Positions 56,536 through 64,000 of a stretch of 64,000 nt of DNA are shown in pieces. Positions within the stretch are counted from its first letter, which is position 1, and every line of letters starts with the position of its first letter. The stretch is from Acidovorax defluvii. GTDB lineage: Bacteria; Pseudomonadota; Gammaproteobacteria; Burkholderiales; Burkholderiaceae_C. A program made the position numbers and the translations under genes. Below the pieces are notes generated by a model. That model was not told the DNA's origin. It saw only the letters and a program-made list of their open reading frames with translations, and ran no database searches. The stretch covers positions 39,834-103,833 of the forward strand of contig QLTU01000008.1 in NCBI GenBank assembly GCA_003268905.1, given 5' to 3'.

Positions 56536-57369
56536 CTACGTTCTCGCACCGGTGGGGTGAGCCACGCGACGCGGCAACACATCCTGCCACCGCCCAACCT
56601 CGGGCCCCAGGAATCCCAATTGCCTGAGAACCTGGATGGCATCAGCAATGTTATCCACCGCAATAGCCCCGATGGATGCGTCAGCACGTCCGATGCCCGA
56701 GGGTAACGCGGACTCCCAGCCTGGGAATTGCGGCCATGGTGCCAATTTTTGTGACCGATCCTTGTGCTGGACTCGCACCCAATGCGCTCCGTCTGGTGCC
56801 GTAAATAGAGCAACGGATGACCGCTCCATTTGCCAGGGCCAAGGAGATGAGGGCAACGCGGTCATCCCCGGAATCACGGCCTTCCTCTCTGCATACGCAG
56901 CTCGAAGGGCAAGTAACTTATCGACTATCTGCTGCTTTCGCAACGCCTCGTCGGCGTGTACCTGCGCCTCCGCTAAAGCTGATGCCTCAGCATCGGCACT
57001 CGCCTGAGCCTCGAACTGAGCGAGGAGGGCCTCTGTGTTCTGTATTAGGAGTTGGCGCTCTTCATCGGTTAGTTTCCGTCCACCGCCTCCGCCATATTGA
57101 GCCTGACCCAAAGCGGCATGGCTGCCGTAGCGTTGCGCAAAGCAGGTCGAGCCCAGCACCATCAACTTCCCATCTTCCTCAACTACGTGAACGGCAGCAT
57201 AGACAGAGTGGCCACATCCGGGCTGCTGACACCGCACTCTATCTTTTCCGTCAACGGCAACGATCGCGCGCAATCGAGCATTGCCTGAGTTGGGGGTGTG
57301 CCCGTCGCCCCGGTGATAAGCGCCAGTTGTCATGCAATCCAGTGTATCCAGGCCAGAGGTCATCCCCAC
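56536..57369 (-). CDS. Hypothetical zinc-ribbon element protein B
   Basis: 277 aa. N-terminal putative zinc site RCQQPGCGHSVYAA...LGSTCFAQRYG (Cys pair plus CxH-type and Cys). Middle coiled coil rich in Ala/Glu/Gln (EALLAQFEAQASADAEASAL...), then a Trp/Pro-rich C-terminal domain (PSSPWPWQMERSSVALFTAP, LAPWPQFPGWESALPSG). No family known to me. First gene of the minus-strand operon. Start may be the ATG at 57369 or 57334. Confidence 0.65.
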   Translation of the reverse strand: MGMTSGLDTLDCMTTGAYHRGDGHTPNSGNARLRAIVAVDGKDRVRCQQPGCGHSVYAAVHVVEEDGKLMVLGSTCFAQRYGSHAALGQAQYGGGGGRKLTDEERQLLIQNTEALLAQFEAQASADAEASALAEAQVHADEALRKQQIVDKLLALRAAYAERKAVIPGMTALPSSPWPWQMERSSVALFTAPDGAHWVRVQHKDRSQKLAPWPQFPGWESALPSGIGRADASIGAIAVDNIADAIQVLRQLGFLGPEVGRWQDVLPRRVAHPTGART

Positions 57370-57653
57370 CTCCGTAGCCTGATCTCCCGCATCGCCTAGC
57401 GGTCAATGTCGCACCTGTCCCCCTCGTCCTACCCCTCATCCGCCCGGCGCTCTACGCCCCATCTCCTGACCTCAAGCATCTCGCCCACCTAGGGCATCGG
57501 ACGCCTCAATTGCCGTCCAAATATGTAACAGGTTAACCAAATCTTTACATTGTGCGCCGACGAGGGGAGGCGTTGCACGCTCCAGTTTTGGCGTTTACCC
57601 ATGTGGCCTGCGCAATTTCTGCTCCAGCGCACAAAATCGAGGAGATTTTTCAC
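57370..57653. other. Divergent intergenic region of the element
   Basis: About 284 bp, probably carrying promoters for both directions; AT-rich around 57515-57550. No operator or RNA recognised. Confidence 0.5.
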
Positions 57654-57869
57654 ATGGCGAAATATTTACCCCATTTTCCGCTCTATTTGCCCTCTCAAGG
57701 GCCATTTCCAGGAGCGGACCGGGATTCGTACAACGAATCCCGCTATTGGCTGAATCGGGAAATTTGTAACAGTTTCAGCCCCATTTTGGCTGGTGCCCAG
57801 ATGGCGACGTTCTGCTCACGCCAGTCTCTCCATCTTGGCCGTGGCACCGTCGCATTGGCCGCCCACTGA
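57654..57869 (+). CDS. Small hypothetical element protein C
   Basis: 71 aa, MAKYLPHFPLYLPSQGPFPG then DSYNESRYWLNREICN, ending GRGTVALAAH. GAGGAG lies 9 nt before the ATG. AT-rich codons unlike the chromosome. No family recognised. Confidence 0.55.
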   Translation: MAKYLPHFPLYLPSQGPFPGADRDSYNESRYWLNREICNSFSPILAGAQMATFCSRQSLHLGRGTVALAAH

Positions 57870-57947
57870 ATCCGCGTCTCTCTCATAAACCTCGCACGAC
57901 CGCCATCTGCATGCACGGCGGTCTGCGCATTGCTCAAGGAGCACATT

Positions 57948-58190
57948 GTGAATCAAGAAGTCAACTTTACCCTGTCCCTGCTGGCTGTGTCCCTGGTGCA
58001 GCAAAACCAGATGCTCAAGCAGCAGAACGCCATGCTGCGCGATCTCATGGATCACGTGGACGCAGTAGGTGACCGGCTGTGGCGCATGGATCGCCGCCTC
58101 ACCACTCCGCCGGTCGATCAGGCCGGGACGCGCAAGCGGGCAGCCAAGAAGCGCCGTCTGGCCCGCAAGCCCTCGGGCAAGAAGGAATGA
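57948..58190 (+). CDS. Small hypothetical element protein D
   Basis: 80 aa. GTG start with AAGGAG 6 nt upstream. N-terminal Leu/Gln coiled coil (LLAVSLVQQNQMLKQQNAML) and a Lys/Arg-rich tail (KRAAKKRRLARKPSGKKE) that could bind nucleic acid. Located before the ATPase gene; perhaps an accessory replication protein, which is inference. Confidence 0.6.
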   Translation: MNQEVNFTLSLLAVSLVQQNQMLKQQNAMLRDLMDHVDAVGDRLWRMDRRLTTPPVDQAGTRKRAAKKRRLARKPSGKKE

Positions 58191-58321
58191 CCTGATGAAG
58201 CGATAGGGGCTCTGGCTCCTGTCTATCCGCATGACGCAGACGCCTGAAGGCAAGGCAATCGCATGTCCGACTCCCGGCGTCCTGCGCATGTTGCAAGTAC
58301 CTCTATTGTTGGATACCCAAA

Positions 58322-59752
58322 ATGACTACTGAACTGAATACTCGTCCGGAAAACTCCGGGGAAGCTCAACTCATGGCCGCCATCCTCGATTGGCAGCGCA
58401 ATCTGCGCAAGGAACTGGAGGCCGACAATCTGGCCTCCGAGCGCCCGTCTGCTCGCAGCGACAACAACTACAAGGCGAAGCTGGTCGTCGCCCAAGCTCT
58501 GGGGCTCCATCCCGAGCCGAGCCCGAAGGAAGACGAGCAGGTGGAAGCCACCGGCACGATGCCCGGCCTGGAAGCTGAACCTCTGCTCGTGTCTTCAATG
58601 GTGGCACCCGCACCCGAACTGGAAGAAGCGGATCTGCCCCCTGCGTCCCCGCCTCCACGCCAATTGCCCGAGCCTACCCTGCCGCTCCCGCCTGGGGTAA
58701 AGCGCGGGCTGCCCACCCATACCTCGCAGGACTTCCGCAATCTGCCCCGGCATGTTTGGCTGGTGCGCGATGTGTTCCATGGGGGCGAGGTCATCATCCT
58801 GTGGGGCGAGTCCCAGGCGGGCAAGACCGCGCTGCTGCTCGATATGGTGGCGGCTATTGCGAGTGGATCTGACTGGGCAGGGCATCCCGTGACCCGCACG
58901 AATGTGATCTATGTAGCCCTGGAAGGGCAGATCGGGGTGCGCACCCGCGTGCAGGCGCTGGAGCACGACCGGGGCGTCAGCCACCTGGAAGGCATCCACT
59001 ATGTCTTCAATCCCTGCAACGTCGCCAGCGAGGCGGATGTCAACGAACTGGCACTGACGGCGCTGAAACACGATGCTAAGTTCATCGTGATCGACACGCT
59101 GTCGGCGTCTATCGCCGGGATGGCGGAAGAGAACAGCAACTCCGCCATGGCAGGGATGATCGCCAACGTGCAGCGCCTGACCCAGATGACCGGGGCGGCG
59201 GTGCTGCTCGTGCACCATTGCGGCAATGACCCTCGGCGGGGAGCGCGCGGCGCGTATGCGCTGCACGCGAATCCGGACGTGTCCATCGAAGTGGGCCGCT
59301 CGGGCGAAGATCGCTACTGGCGCTTGGATAAGGGCCGTGATGGTGAACCGGCAGGCGGGCGGTTCAAGATCGAGGGGATCAGTTTCCAGCCTGCGCATGA
59401 AGCGGAGCCCCTGAAATCCATCGTAGTGCGACATGTCGAGGATGCAGAGGCTCCGGCGGCCCTGCCATCCCGCAAGACCAAGGCACAGGAGCGAGCCGAT
59501 GAGGCACTGAAGGCAATCACCTTGCATCTGCGCGTGGCAGGCATCGGCGTCGATGGCGAACAGTCTCCCGGAGAGGCGACCCATGAGGCCATCAGCAAGG
59601 TTGTAGCGCAAGCATTCAAGCACAAATGCGACAGCGGGGAAGAAGGCTATGGCAGTAACCACCGCGCCAAGAATGTGTGCGAGGCGATCCAGTCCCTGAT
59701 CGATGCCGGACTCCTGATCCTGCATGAGGGTAAGGTGCGTCTGCCACGCTGA
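58322..59752 (+). CDS. RepA-like AAA ATPase (AAA_25, RecA-fold)
   Basis: 476 aa. About 120 Pro/Glu-rich residues, then a RecA/DnaB-type core: Walker A WGESQAGKTALLLDMVAAIA, ALEGQIGVRTRVQALEHDRG, Walker B KFIVIDTLSASIAG and VLLVHHCGND (motif H3/R-like). C-terminal winged-helix-like region (EAISKVVAQAFKHKCDSG...IQSLIDAGLLILHEGKVRLP). Resembles the RSF1010 RepA-type hexameric helicases of plasmids and of integrative elements. Probably drives element replication or mobilisation. Confidence 0.82.
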   Translation: MTTELNTRPENSGEAQLMAAILDWQRNLRKELEADNLASERPSARSDNNYKAKLVVAQALGLHPEPSPKEDEQVEATGTMPGLEAEPLLVSSMVAPAPELEEADLPPASPPPRQLPEPTLPLPPGVKRGLPTHTSQDFRNLPRHVWLVRDVFHGGEVIILWGESQAGKTALLLDMVAAIASGSDWAGHPVTRTNVIYVALEGQIGVRTRVQALEHDRGVSHLEGIHYVFNPCNVASEADVNELALTALKHDAKFIVIDTLSASIAGMAEENSNSAMAGMIANVQRLTQMTGAAVLLVHHCGNDPRRGARGAYALHANPDVSIEVGRSGEDRYWRLDKGRDGEPAGGRFKIEGISFQPAHEAEPLKSIVVRHVEDAEAPAALPSRKTKAQERADEALKAITLHLRVAGIGVDGEQSPGEATHEAISKVVAQAFKHKCDSGEEGYGSNHRAKNVCEAIQSLIDAGLLILHEGKVRLPR

Positions 59753-60107
59753 CCCTAGCCTCCCACTCCCCACGCCCCCTCCCCTAAAGGGGGAGAGGGG
59801 GCGGGGGAGCGGGGGACTGGCTGGGCGGTCGGAATGTGGGACGCCTGGAAGGTGGATCTGGCCCAAACCGGGAAAGTCATCCAGTGATAACCGGGCGACT
59901 GAGCCCTGACACCCTGGCCACCAGCAATGGGCCGTCTGGGTATCTACTGGCCCCAGACAGGCCCGGTGAATGGTAGGCAAATACCTGAGCCGTGGGGCAT
60001 ATCTCCAGCCGCGCTCTCGGCCCCCTGGCTAACTCCCCCGGAGATGCCCGACTACTACCACCGACCAAGAGCCCCAGCAATCAACAGAGTCACCGCGTCG
60101 CCAATAC
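59753..60107. other. Non-coding region with a large GC hairpin
   Basis: 355 bp. At 59773-59804 CGCCCCCTCCCC...GGGGGAGAGGGGGCG forms a long stem with one bulge, a possible terminator or origin-like structure just after the ATPase gene. Nothing else convincing; weak frames lack similarity. Confidence 0.5.
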
Positions 60108-60353
60108 TCAAGTCGGCGGCTCTCTCAATAGCCTATCGAGAGCCAGTCCCGGCCGAACACCGCACGTCACACACCACCGGGCAAAGATCAGTACATCCAC
60201 GTAGTTCTCCCCGCGCTCCAGCTTGGAGACGTAGGACTGGCCCACTCCCAATTGCTCCGCAATCGCGGTCTGGGTCAGATTGGCCTTGATACGCATCGCG
60301 CGCAACGACTCCCTTACCGCTTCGTAATCAGCATGGTAAAGGGACGTAGACAT
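60108..60353 (-). CDS. XRE-family transcriptional regulator
   Basis: 81 aa. Helix-turn-helix RIKANLTQTAIAEQLGVGQSYVSKLERGENYVD; short C-terminal tail VTCGVRPGLALDRLLREPP. ATG at 60353 (a TTG two codons upstream is in frame). Single-domain repressor of the kind that controls satellite and plasmid lysogeny. Divergent from the DUF1643 gene, with a palindromic operator between them. Confidence 0.88.
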   Translation of the reverse strand: MSTSLYHADYEAVRESLRAMRIKANLTQTAIAEQLGVGQSYVSKLERGENYVDVLIFARWCVTCGVRPGLALDRLLREPPT

Positions 60354-60380
60354 CCCCAAATCGTCTAGTCACATTCGGAA

Positions 60381-60397
60381 TAGTCGTAATACGACTA
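60381..60397. promoter_or_regulatory. Candidate operator of the element repressor
   Basis: TAGTCGTAATACGACTA, 7-bp arms around a 3-nt centre, 28 bp before the XRE start. A CTAGTC half-site lies at 60364-60369. Confidence 0.65.
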
Positions 60398-60474
60398 AAT
60401 GGATGTACGATTAATTTGGCATCACAAACCACGCTGTCATGGGTGCCAAGGAAAACACACACCTGAAAGGCACT

Positions 60475-60972
60475 ATGTACGAGATCTACCACTCCGAGCA
60501 CGACGACCAATGGCGCTACACCCTGGGCACCATCGGCAAGCGTCCGCTCATCACCATCGGCCTCAATCCCAGCACGGCCACCCAGGAGAAACTGGACAAC
60601 ACAGTCACCAAGGTGGAGAAGGTGGCTCAGCAATGTGGATTCGACAGTTTCATCATGCTGAACCTCTACCCGGTGCGGGCCACCGATCCCCAAGACCTGC
60701 CGTCCAAGCCTGCGCCCATGGCCTACGAGCGCAATCTGGAAGAAATCGAGAAGATCATTGCCCAGTACCCCAATCCCACCATCTGGGCTGCCTGGGGTGA
60801 GTTGGTGATGAACCGCCCGTACCTCTACCGCACCCGGGACGAGCTGTTCGAGCGGCTGGCGAAATACAACCCTCAGTGGCGCCGATTGGGTGAGCTGACC
60901 GCCAACGGCCACCCGCGTCACCCGCGTGGCCTGAGCTATAGCTGGACCCTGGAACCCTACGAGCTGGCCTGA
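60475..60972 (+). CDS. DUF1643 protein
   Basis: 165 aa from the ATG at 60475 (GAAAGG precedes it); ATG at 60439 would add 12 residues. MYEIYHSEHDDQWRYTLGTIGKRPLITIGLNPSTATQEKLDNTVTKV and NLYPVRATDP are DUF1643 hallmarks; family of unknown function common on phages and genomic islands. May be controlled by the adjacent XRE repressor. Confidence 0.85.
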   Translation: MYEIYHSEHDDQWRYTLGTIGKRPLITIGLNPSTATQEKLDNTVTKVEKVAQQCGFDSFIMLNLYPVRATDPQDLPSKPAPMAYERNLEEIEKIIAQYPNPTIWAAWGELVMNRPYLYRTRDELFERLAKYNPQWRRLGELTANGHPRHPRGLSYSWTLEPYELA

Positions 60973-61136
60973 ACAGATGGCGGGTAGCTCTACCCGCTGC
61001 CCTCCCCTCCATACTCCCCATCGCCGGGGAGTCTCCGTGTCTCGCGTCGCAAGAAAACTCGCCCCCTGTCTCGTCCCTCAAGACAGCGCGCCCGCTCCGG
61101 ACACCCCCTATCCGCTCCAAGAAAAAGCTATTGAAA

Positions 61137-61160
61137 ATCAATGACATAGGAGTCATTGAT
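61137..61160 (+). promoter_or_regulatory. Hairpin with Shine-Dalgarno in its loop
   Basis: ATCAATGAC (61137-61145) and GTCATTGAT (61152-61160), a perfect 9-bp stem ending one base before ATG 61161. The loop ATAGGA plus the next G forms AGGAG 8 nt before that ATG. Confidence 0.7.
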
Positions 61161-61559
61161 ATGAAATTGATAGCAACCAACTCAATAAATTTGGGGAGAG
61201 GAGAGCATCGCCTTGATCCATGCGGGTTCCGGGACGATGAAATCGAAATTTCCTACAAGCCCTCCAAATTCTCCAGAGTGGCGGTCAAGGAGGAAACTCG
61301 ATTGACCGCACCGAACCCGCCTGCACCTCTGCAGGTCATTTATCTCCACCAGCGCGACGCCGGAATGATCGCCCGCTACCGTGCCAGGGCCGAATGGCTC
61401 TCCGAGGGCCGCACTCGCGCCGTCGAGAGTGAGCTGATCGCCATGGATGGGGGTGACCCTGCCCAGGCCGTCTCTCATGCCTCGGTGTGCGAGTGGCAGG
61501 TACTGATCTATGAGCCCCCTGGCTATCCGTGTCCTGCATCAGCGGAGGTGCAGCCATGA
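61161..61559 (+). CDS. Hypothetical element protein E, coupled to the integrase
   Basis: 132 aa, MKLIATNSINLGRGEHRLDP; later NPPAPLQVIYLHQRDAGMIA and LSEGRTRAVESELIAMDGGD. Not recognised. Two Cys. Its stop overlaps the integrase ATG (ATGA), so translation of both is linked; could be an excisionase-type or regulatory partner, but has no HTH that I can see. Confidence 0.65.
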   Translation: MKLIATNSINLGRGEHRLDPCGFRDDEIEISYKPSKFSRVAVKEETRLTAPNPPAPLQVIYLHQRDAGMIARYRARAEWLSEGRTRAVESELIAMDGGDPAQAVSHASVCEWQVLIYEPPGYPCPASAEVQP

Positions 61560-62857
61560 TCCCCCGCGAACCTCGCAAGGAGCTGGGTGCAGCCCAGGTC
61601 GCCGCCCTCTGGCGCCGTGGCACCAACCATGTCGGCGGTGTGCGTGGCCTGATCCTCAACGTCACGATGTACGGCTCACGCAGCTGGGTGCTGCGCTATC
61701 AGGTGGCAGGCAAGCGGCGTGACCTGGGCCTAGGCTCGTATCCGTCCGTCACGCTGGCCGATGCGCGGGAGGCGGCTCGGATGGCTCGCGCCAAGCTTGC
61801 TCAGGGTATTGACCCCATCGAAGACGCACGCAGAGCCCGTGCCCGTCTGGTCGCGGAAATCCACACCAGCATGACATTCGGTGAAGCGGCCAAGCGGTAT
61901 ATCGCCTCGCATGAGAAGGGATGGAAGAACGCCAAACACGCACAGCAGTGGCAGCGGTCGCTGGACATGTACGCCACCCCCGTGCTCGGGAAAATGCCCG
62001 TGCGGGACATATCCCTGACGATGGTGCTCAAGGTACTGGAGCCGATCTGGTCTAGCAAGACGGAGACGGCCACCCGCCTGCGCGGTCGCATCGAATCGGT
62101 CATCGACTGGGCCATTGCACGGGGATACCGTACGGACTCCAATCCTGCGCGCTGGAAGGGGCTGCTGGACAAGCTCTTGCCTGCTCCGGGCAAGGTGACG
62201 AAGACCACGCATTTTCAGGCACTGCCCTATTCCCAAATGCCGCCATTCATGGAGCAGTTGGTGGGTCAGGAAGGGATGGGGGCCAAGGCCCTGCTATTCG
62301 TGATCCTGACAGCTGCTCGATCCGGAGAAGTTCGAGGCGCCACCTGGGAAGAAATCGATCTGGCTGCGCGGGTGTGGACGATCCCCGCCGAACGCATGAA
62401 GGCCAGCAAGGCCCATCGGGTGCCGCTGTCGGATGCGGCCATTGCACTCCTGCAAGAAATGAAAGCACTCGCCCAGGCAGCAGGACGCAACTCGGGCAAG
62501 GCGTATGTATTCCCGAGTCCCAACAGCCGTGATCCTGAACTGGGTAGTGCGCTCTCAGATATGACGCTCACGGCGGTACTCCGCCGCCTGAAACTGGAGG
62601 CAGTGCCCCATGGATTCCGCTCTACGTTCCGTGACTGGTGCGCGGAGCAAACCGACTACCCGAACGAGGTCGCGGAAATGGCTCTGGCCCATACGGTGGG
62701 CAACAAGGTGGAGGCAGCGTATCGGCGTGGTGACCTCCTGGCAAAACGGCAGCAGCTGATGCAGGACTGGGCGGACTACGCCCTCGGTCGCCGCGCAGGA
62801 AATATGACCGGCGGTCATAGCGCTGGTGGCGCTGTATCAACACGTGATGTGAACTGA
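61556..62857 (+). CDS. int: P4-type tyrosine integrase
   Basis: 433 aa. N-terminal DUF4102 arm-binding domain (LILNVTMYGSRSWVLRYQVA, LGLGSYPSVTLADAREAARM), SAM-like core, catalytic residues: Arg in LTAARSGEVRGATW (about 252), HGFRSTFRDW (about 351-356), late His in ALAHTVGN, and Tyr in EAAYRRGD (about 387). Drives integration at the tRNA-Ser site and lies about 1 kb from the right repeat. Confidence 0.95.
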   Translation: MIPREPRKELGAAQVAALWRRGTNHVGGVRGLILNVTMYGSRSWVLRYQVAGKRRDLGLGSYPSVTLADAREAARMARAKLAQGIDPIEDARRARARLVAEIHTSMTFGEAAKRYIASHEKGWKNAKHAQQWQRSLDMYATPVLGKMPVRDISLTMVLKVLEPIWSSKTETATRLRGRIESVIDWAIARGYRTDSNPARWKGLLDKLLPAPGKVTKTTHFQALPYSQMPPFMEQLVGQEGMGAKALLFVILTAARSGEVRGATWEEIDLAARVWTIPAERMKASKAHRVPLSDAAIALLQEMKALAQAAGRNSGKAYVFPSPNSRDPELGSALSDMTLTAVLRRLKLEAVPHGFRSTFRDWCAEQTDYPNEVAEMALAHTVGNKVEAAYRRGDLLAKRQQLMQDWADYALGRRAGNMTGGHSAGGAVSTRDVN

Positions 62858-62869
62858 AGGAGAACAAAA

Positions 62870-63496
62870 ATGCGATTCCAGAATCCGCCCAATGGGCATA
62901 TCGAGGAATTTGGTGAGGCCACGTGGCTGTGGGTGCTGGTCGGCGGTCCGATCTATTTTGCGTACAAGCAGATGTGGCTGCAGGCGGTGCTGTCGGCGGT
63001 GCTCGCTCCAATCACGGGATTCCTGTCCTGGGTGCTGTTCTATCCGCTGGGCATCAAATGGATCTTGCGTACCCACTACGCCAAGCTGGGATGGACTGAG
63101 ATCAAGGAGGGAGAGGCGGTGGTCTCCAATCCCTCGGGAGCGCGCAGCATGGATGTGCGGATACTGACCGAGCCACCACAAGGCAACTATCGTCCACTGT
63201 CGGAGGTAGCGGTGAAGCTGACGCGCTGGTCTCCTATGGAGAGGAAATACACCCGCGAAGACGTGGATCAACGCCTCCGGGAAAAGGCAATGGCCCTCGG
63301 CGGCAATGCGGTGATCAACGTGCGCTACGACCAGAAAGATCACACCATGACCACTGCCGGGTACATCGAAGGACGGGGGCTGGCGATCATCGACGAGTCC
63401 GATACAACGACCTGTCCATACTGCGCGGAAACGATCAAGCGGGAGGCCACGCGCTGCAAACATTGCGGCTCGGATATCCCCAAGGTGGCAGCATGA
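62870..63496 (+). CDS. Membrane protein with YbjQ-like domain and zinc ribbon
   Basis: 208 aa. A hydrophobic pair near the N-terminus (TWLWVLVGGPIYFAYKQMWL, QAVLSAVLAPITGFLSWVLF) puts it in a membrane. A heavy-metal-binding UPF0145-like segment follows (LREKAMALGGNAVINVRYDQ). The C-terminus is a CPYCAE/CKHCGS zinc ribbon. Stop overlaps the next start (ATGA). Twelve bp after the integrase. Function unknown. Confidence 0.75.
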   Translation: MRFQNPPNGHIEEFGEATWLWVLVGGPIYFAYKQMWLQAVLSAVLAPITGFLSWVLFYPLGIKWILRTHYAKLGWTEIKEGEAVVSNPSGARSMDVRILTEPPQGNYRPLSEVAVKLTRWSPMERKYTREDVDQRLREKAMALGGNAVINVRYDQKDHTMTTAGYIEGRGLAIIDESDTTTCPYCAETIKREATRCKHCGSDIPKVAA

Positions 63497-63783
63497 CCAT
63501 CAGCAACATAGCAAGAAGCCACCTCCTCGTGCCGCTCTGCATGATCGCGCTGGCCTGGATGGGGGATGTCATGGCGGGCACCTCGGAGTGCTACGCGATC
63601 AAAGATGCGGACAAGCGGGCGTACTGCCTGGCAGTGGCCAAGCGGGATCATGGGTACTGCCACCGCATCAAGGATGGCGACAAGCGCAACCAGTGTCTGG
63701 CAGAAATCAAAGGATCACGGGATCGCTGCTACGCAATCAAAGATCAGGACAGCCGCAAGGCGTGTCTGGCTCGGGCGCGATAG
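63493..63783 (+). CDS. Secreted Cys-repeat small protein
   Basis: 96 aa. Signal peptide (MTISNIARSHLLVPLCMIAL then AWMGDVMAG). Mature part is three repeats of 23 residues with the pattern CxxIKDxDxRxxCLAxxK (starting at CYAIKDADKR, CHRIKDGDKR, CYAIKDQDSR). Even Cys number: two per repeat, six in all, probably disulphides. Translationally coupled to the zinc-ribbon membrane protein. No known family recognised. Confidence 0.75.
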   Translation: MTISNIARSHLLVPLCMIALAWMGDVMAGTSECYAIKDADKRAYCLAVAKRDHGYCHRIKDGDKRNQCLAEIKGSRDRCYAIKDQDSRKACLARAR

Positions 63784-63833
63784 GCAGCCCCTGCACCGTG
63801 CCCAGCGATAGATAAAACGGAAGGTAGAAATGC

Positions 63834-63856
63834 AAAACGGGCCACTCGGGCCCGTC
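63834..63856 (+). terminator. Possible terminator at the right end of the element
   Basis: ACGGGCC/GGCCCGT stem with short loop after the last element gene. No T run, so weak. Confidence 0.4.
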
Positions 63857-63873
63857 TGATATGAATACTTGCA

Positions 63874-63959
63874 GTGGAGGGTGGGATTCGAACCCACGGT
63901 AGTGTTGCCACTACGCCTGATTTCGAGTCAGGTACATTCGACCACTCTGCCACCTCTCC
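63874..63959 (-). pseudogene. tRNA-Ser(CGA) copy with broken acceptor stem
   Basis: Identical to the intact copy from the 5' end through the T arm, but the 3' acceptor strand reads CCTCCAC instead of CCTCTCC and no CCA follows. Two acceptor pairs (G2 and A3) are lost. Probably not functional. Confidence 0.88.
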
Positions 63960-63999
63960 TGTGTGTCGAAGCCTGCGATTCTAGCAGGAATTTCAGGGC
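63877..63999. repeat. Right direct repeat (attachment-site copy)
   Basis: 123 bp identical to 55682-55804; base 64000 (A) differs from 55805 (G), changing the penultimate serS codon. Intact serS is expected to follow beyond the window. Confidence 0.95.
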
Positions 64000-64000
64000 A

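Noticed and set aside
63874..63959. Second functional tRNA-Ser
   Set aside because: The acceptor stem has two broken pairs and no CCA.

Overview
The window looks like a chromosome segment of a high-GC betaproteobacterium of the Comamonadaceae (Acidovorax/Alicycliphilus-like). Protein sequences, gene order (rpsP-rimM-trmD; livFGMH; ftsK-lolA near trxB; rpmB-rpmG; ribF-ileS-lspA; lolC-lolD; rpfE-recJ) and an abundant small AGCGCT-type palindromic repeat all point that way. The genus is inferred, not proven.

Layout. 1-5.9 kb: ribosome/tRNA maturation genes, a GNAT acetyltransferase, a nine-unit 83-bp tandem array ending exactly at the start codon of a TM2 gene, and a pit/DUF47 phosphate operon with a Pho-box-like site. 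6-9.6 kb: a branched-chain amino acid ABC operon. 10-20.3 kb: rarA, a UbiA-type prenyltransferase, lolA, ftsK, trxB, rpmB, rpmG, a fatty-acid desaturase and an RsmB-type methyltransferase. 20.4-28.1 kb: an M48 protease, DUF1653, purN, yceH, a PimC/PimD-like acyl-CoA dehydrogenase pair and a TPR-methyltransferase. 28-41 kb: bestrophin, HNH nuclease, ribF-ileS-lspA, a Na/Pi cotransporter, lolCD and rpfE-recJ. 41-50.5 kb: hipBA beside an Mrr remnant, a chemoreceptor broken by an in-frame amber codon, a PHP phosphatase, a YciO-type protein, an M50 protease, trpS, a sulfatase-modifying-factor-like protein and a thioesterase. 50.6-54.2 kb: a translationally coupled pair made of a 649-aa protein of unknown function and a pyruvate phosphate dikinase homologue that lacks the PEP domain.

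54.2-55.7 kb is a graveyard of GGDEF, phage terminase and ParB-like fragments on the 3' side of tRNA-Ser(CGA). From there to 63.9 kb lies an integrated element of about 8.2 kb. It is bounded by a perfect 123-bp direct repeat that contains almost the whole tRNA-Ser gene, its promoter and the end of serS. It carries a P4-type integrase, a RepA-like ATPase, an XRE regulator with a palindromic operator, DUF1643, and several unrecognised genes, including a zinc-ribbon membrane protein coupled to a secreted Cys-repeat protein.

Two repeat families deserve attention. The 83-bp unit also occurs in frame inside recJ. The roughly 50-bp palindromic repeat occurs at 11 or more places and supplies coding sequence to lolA (its signal peptide), lolD (its N-terminus), ileS and rarA. 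None was seen in the integrated element. The strongest candidates for an undescribed system are the split PPDK-like pair and the tRNA-Ser element.
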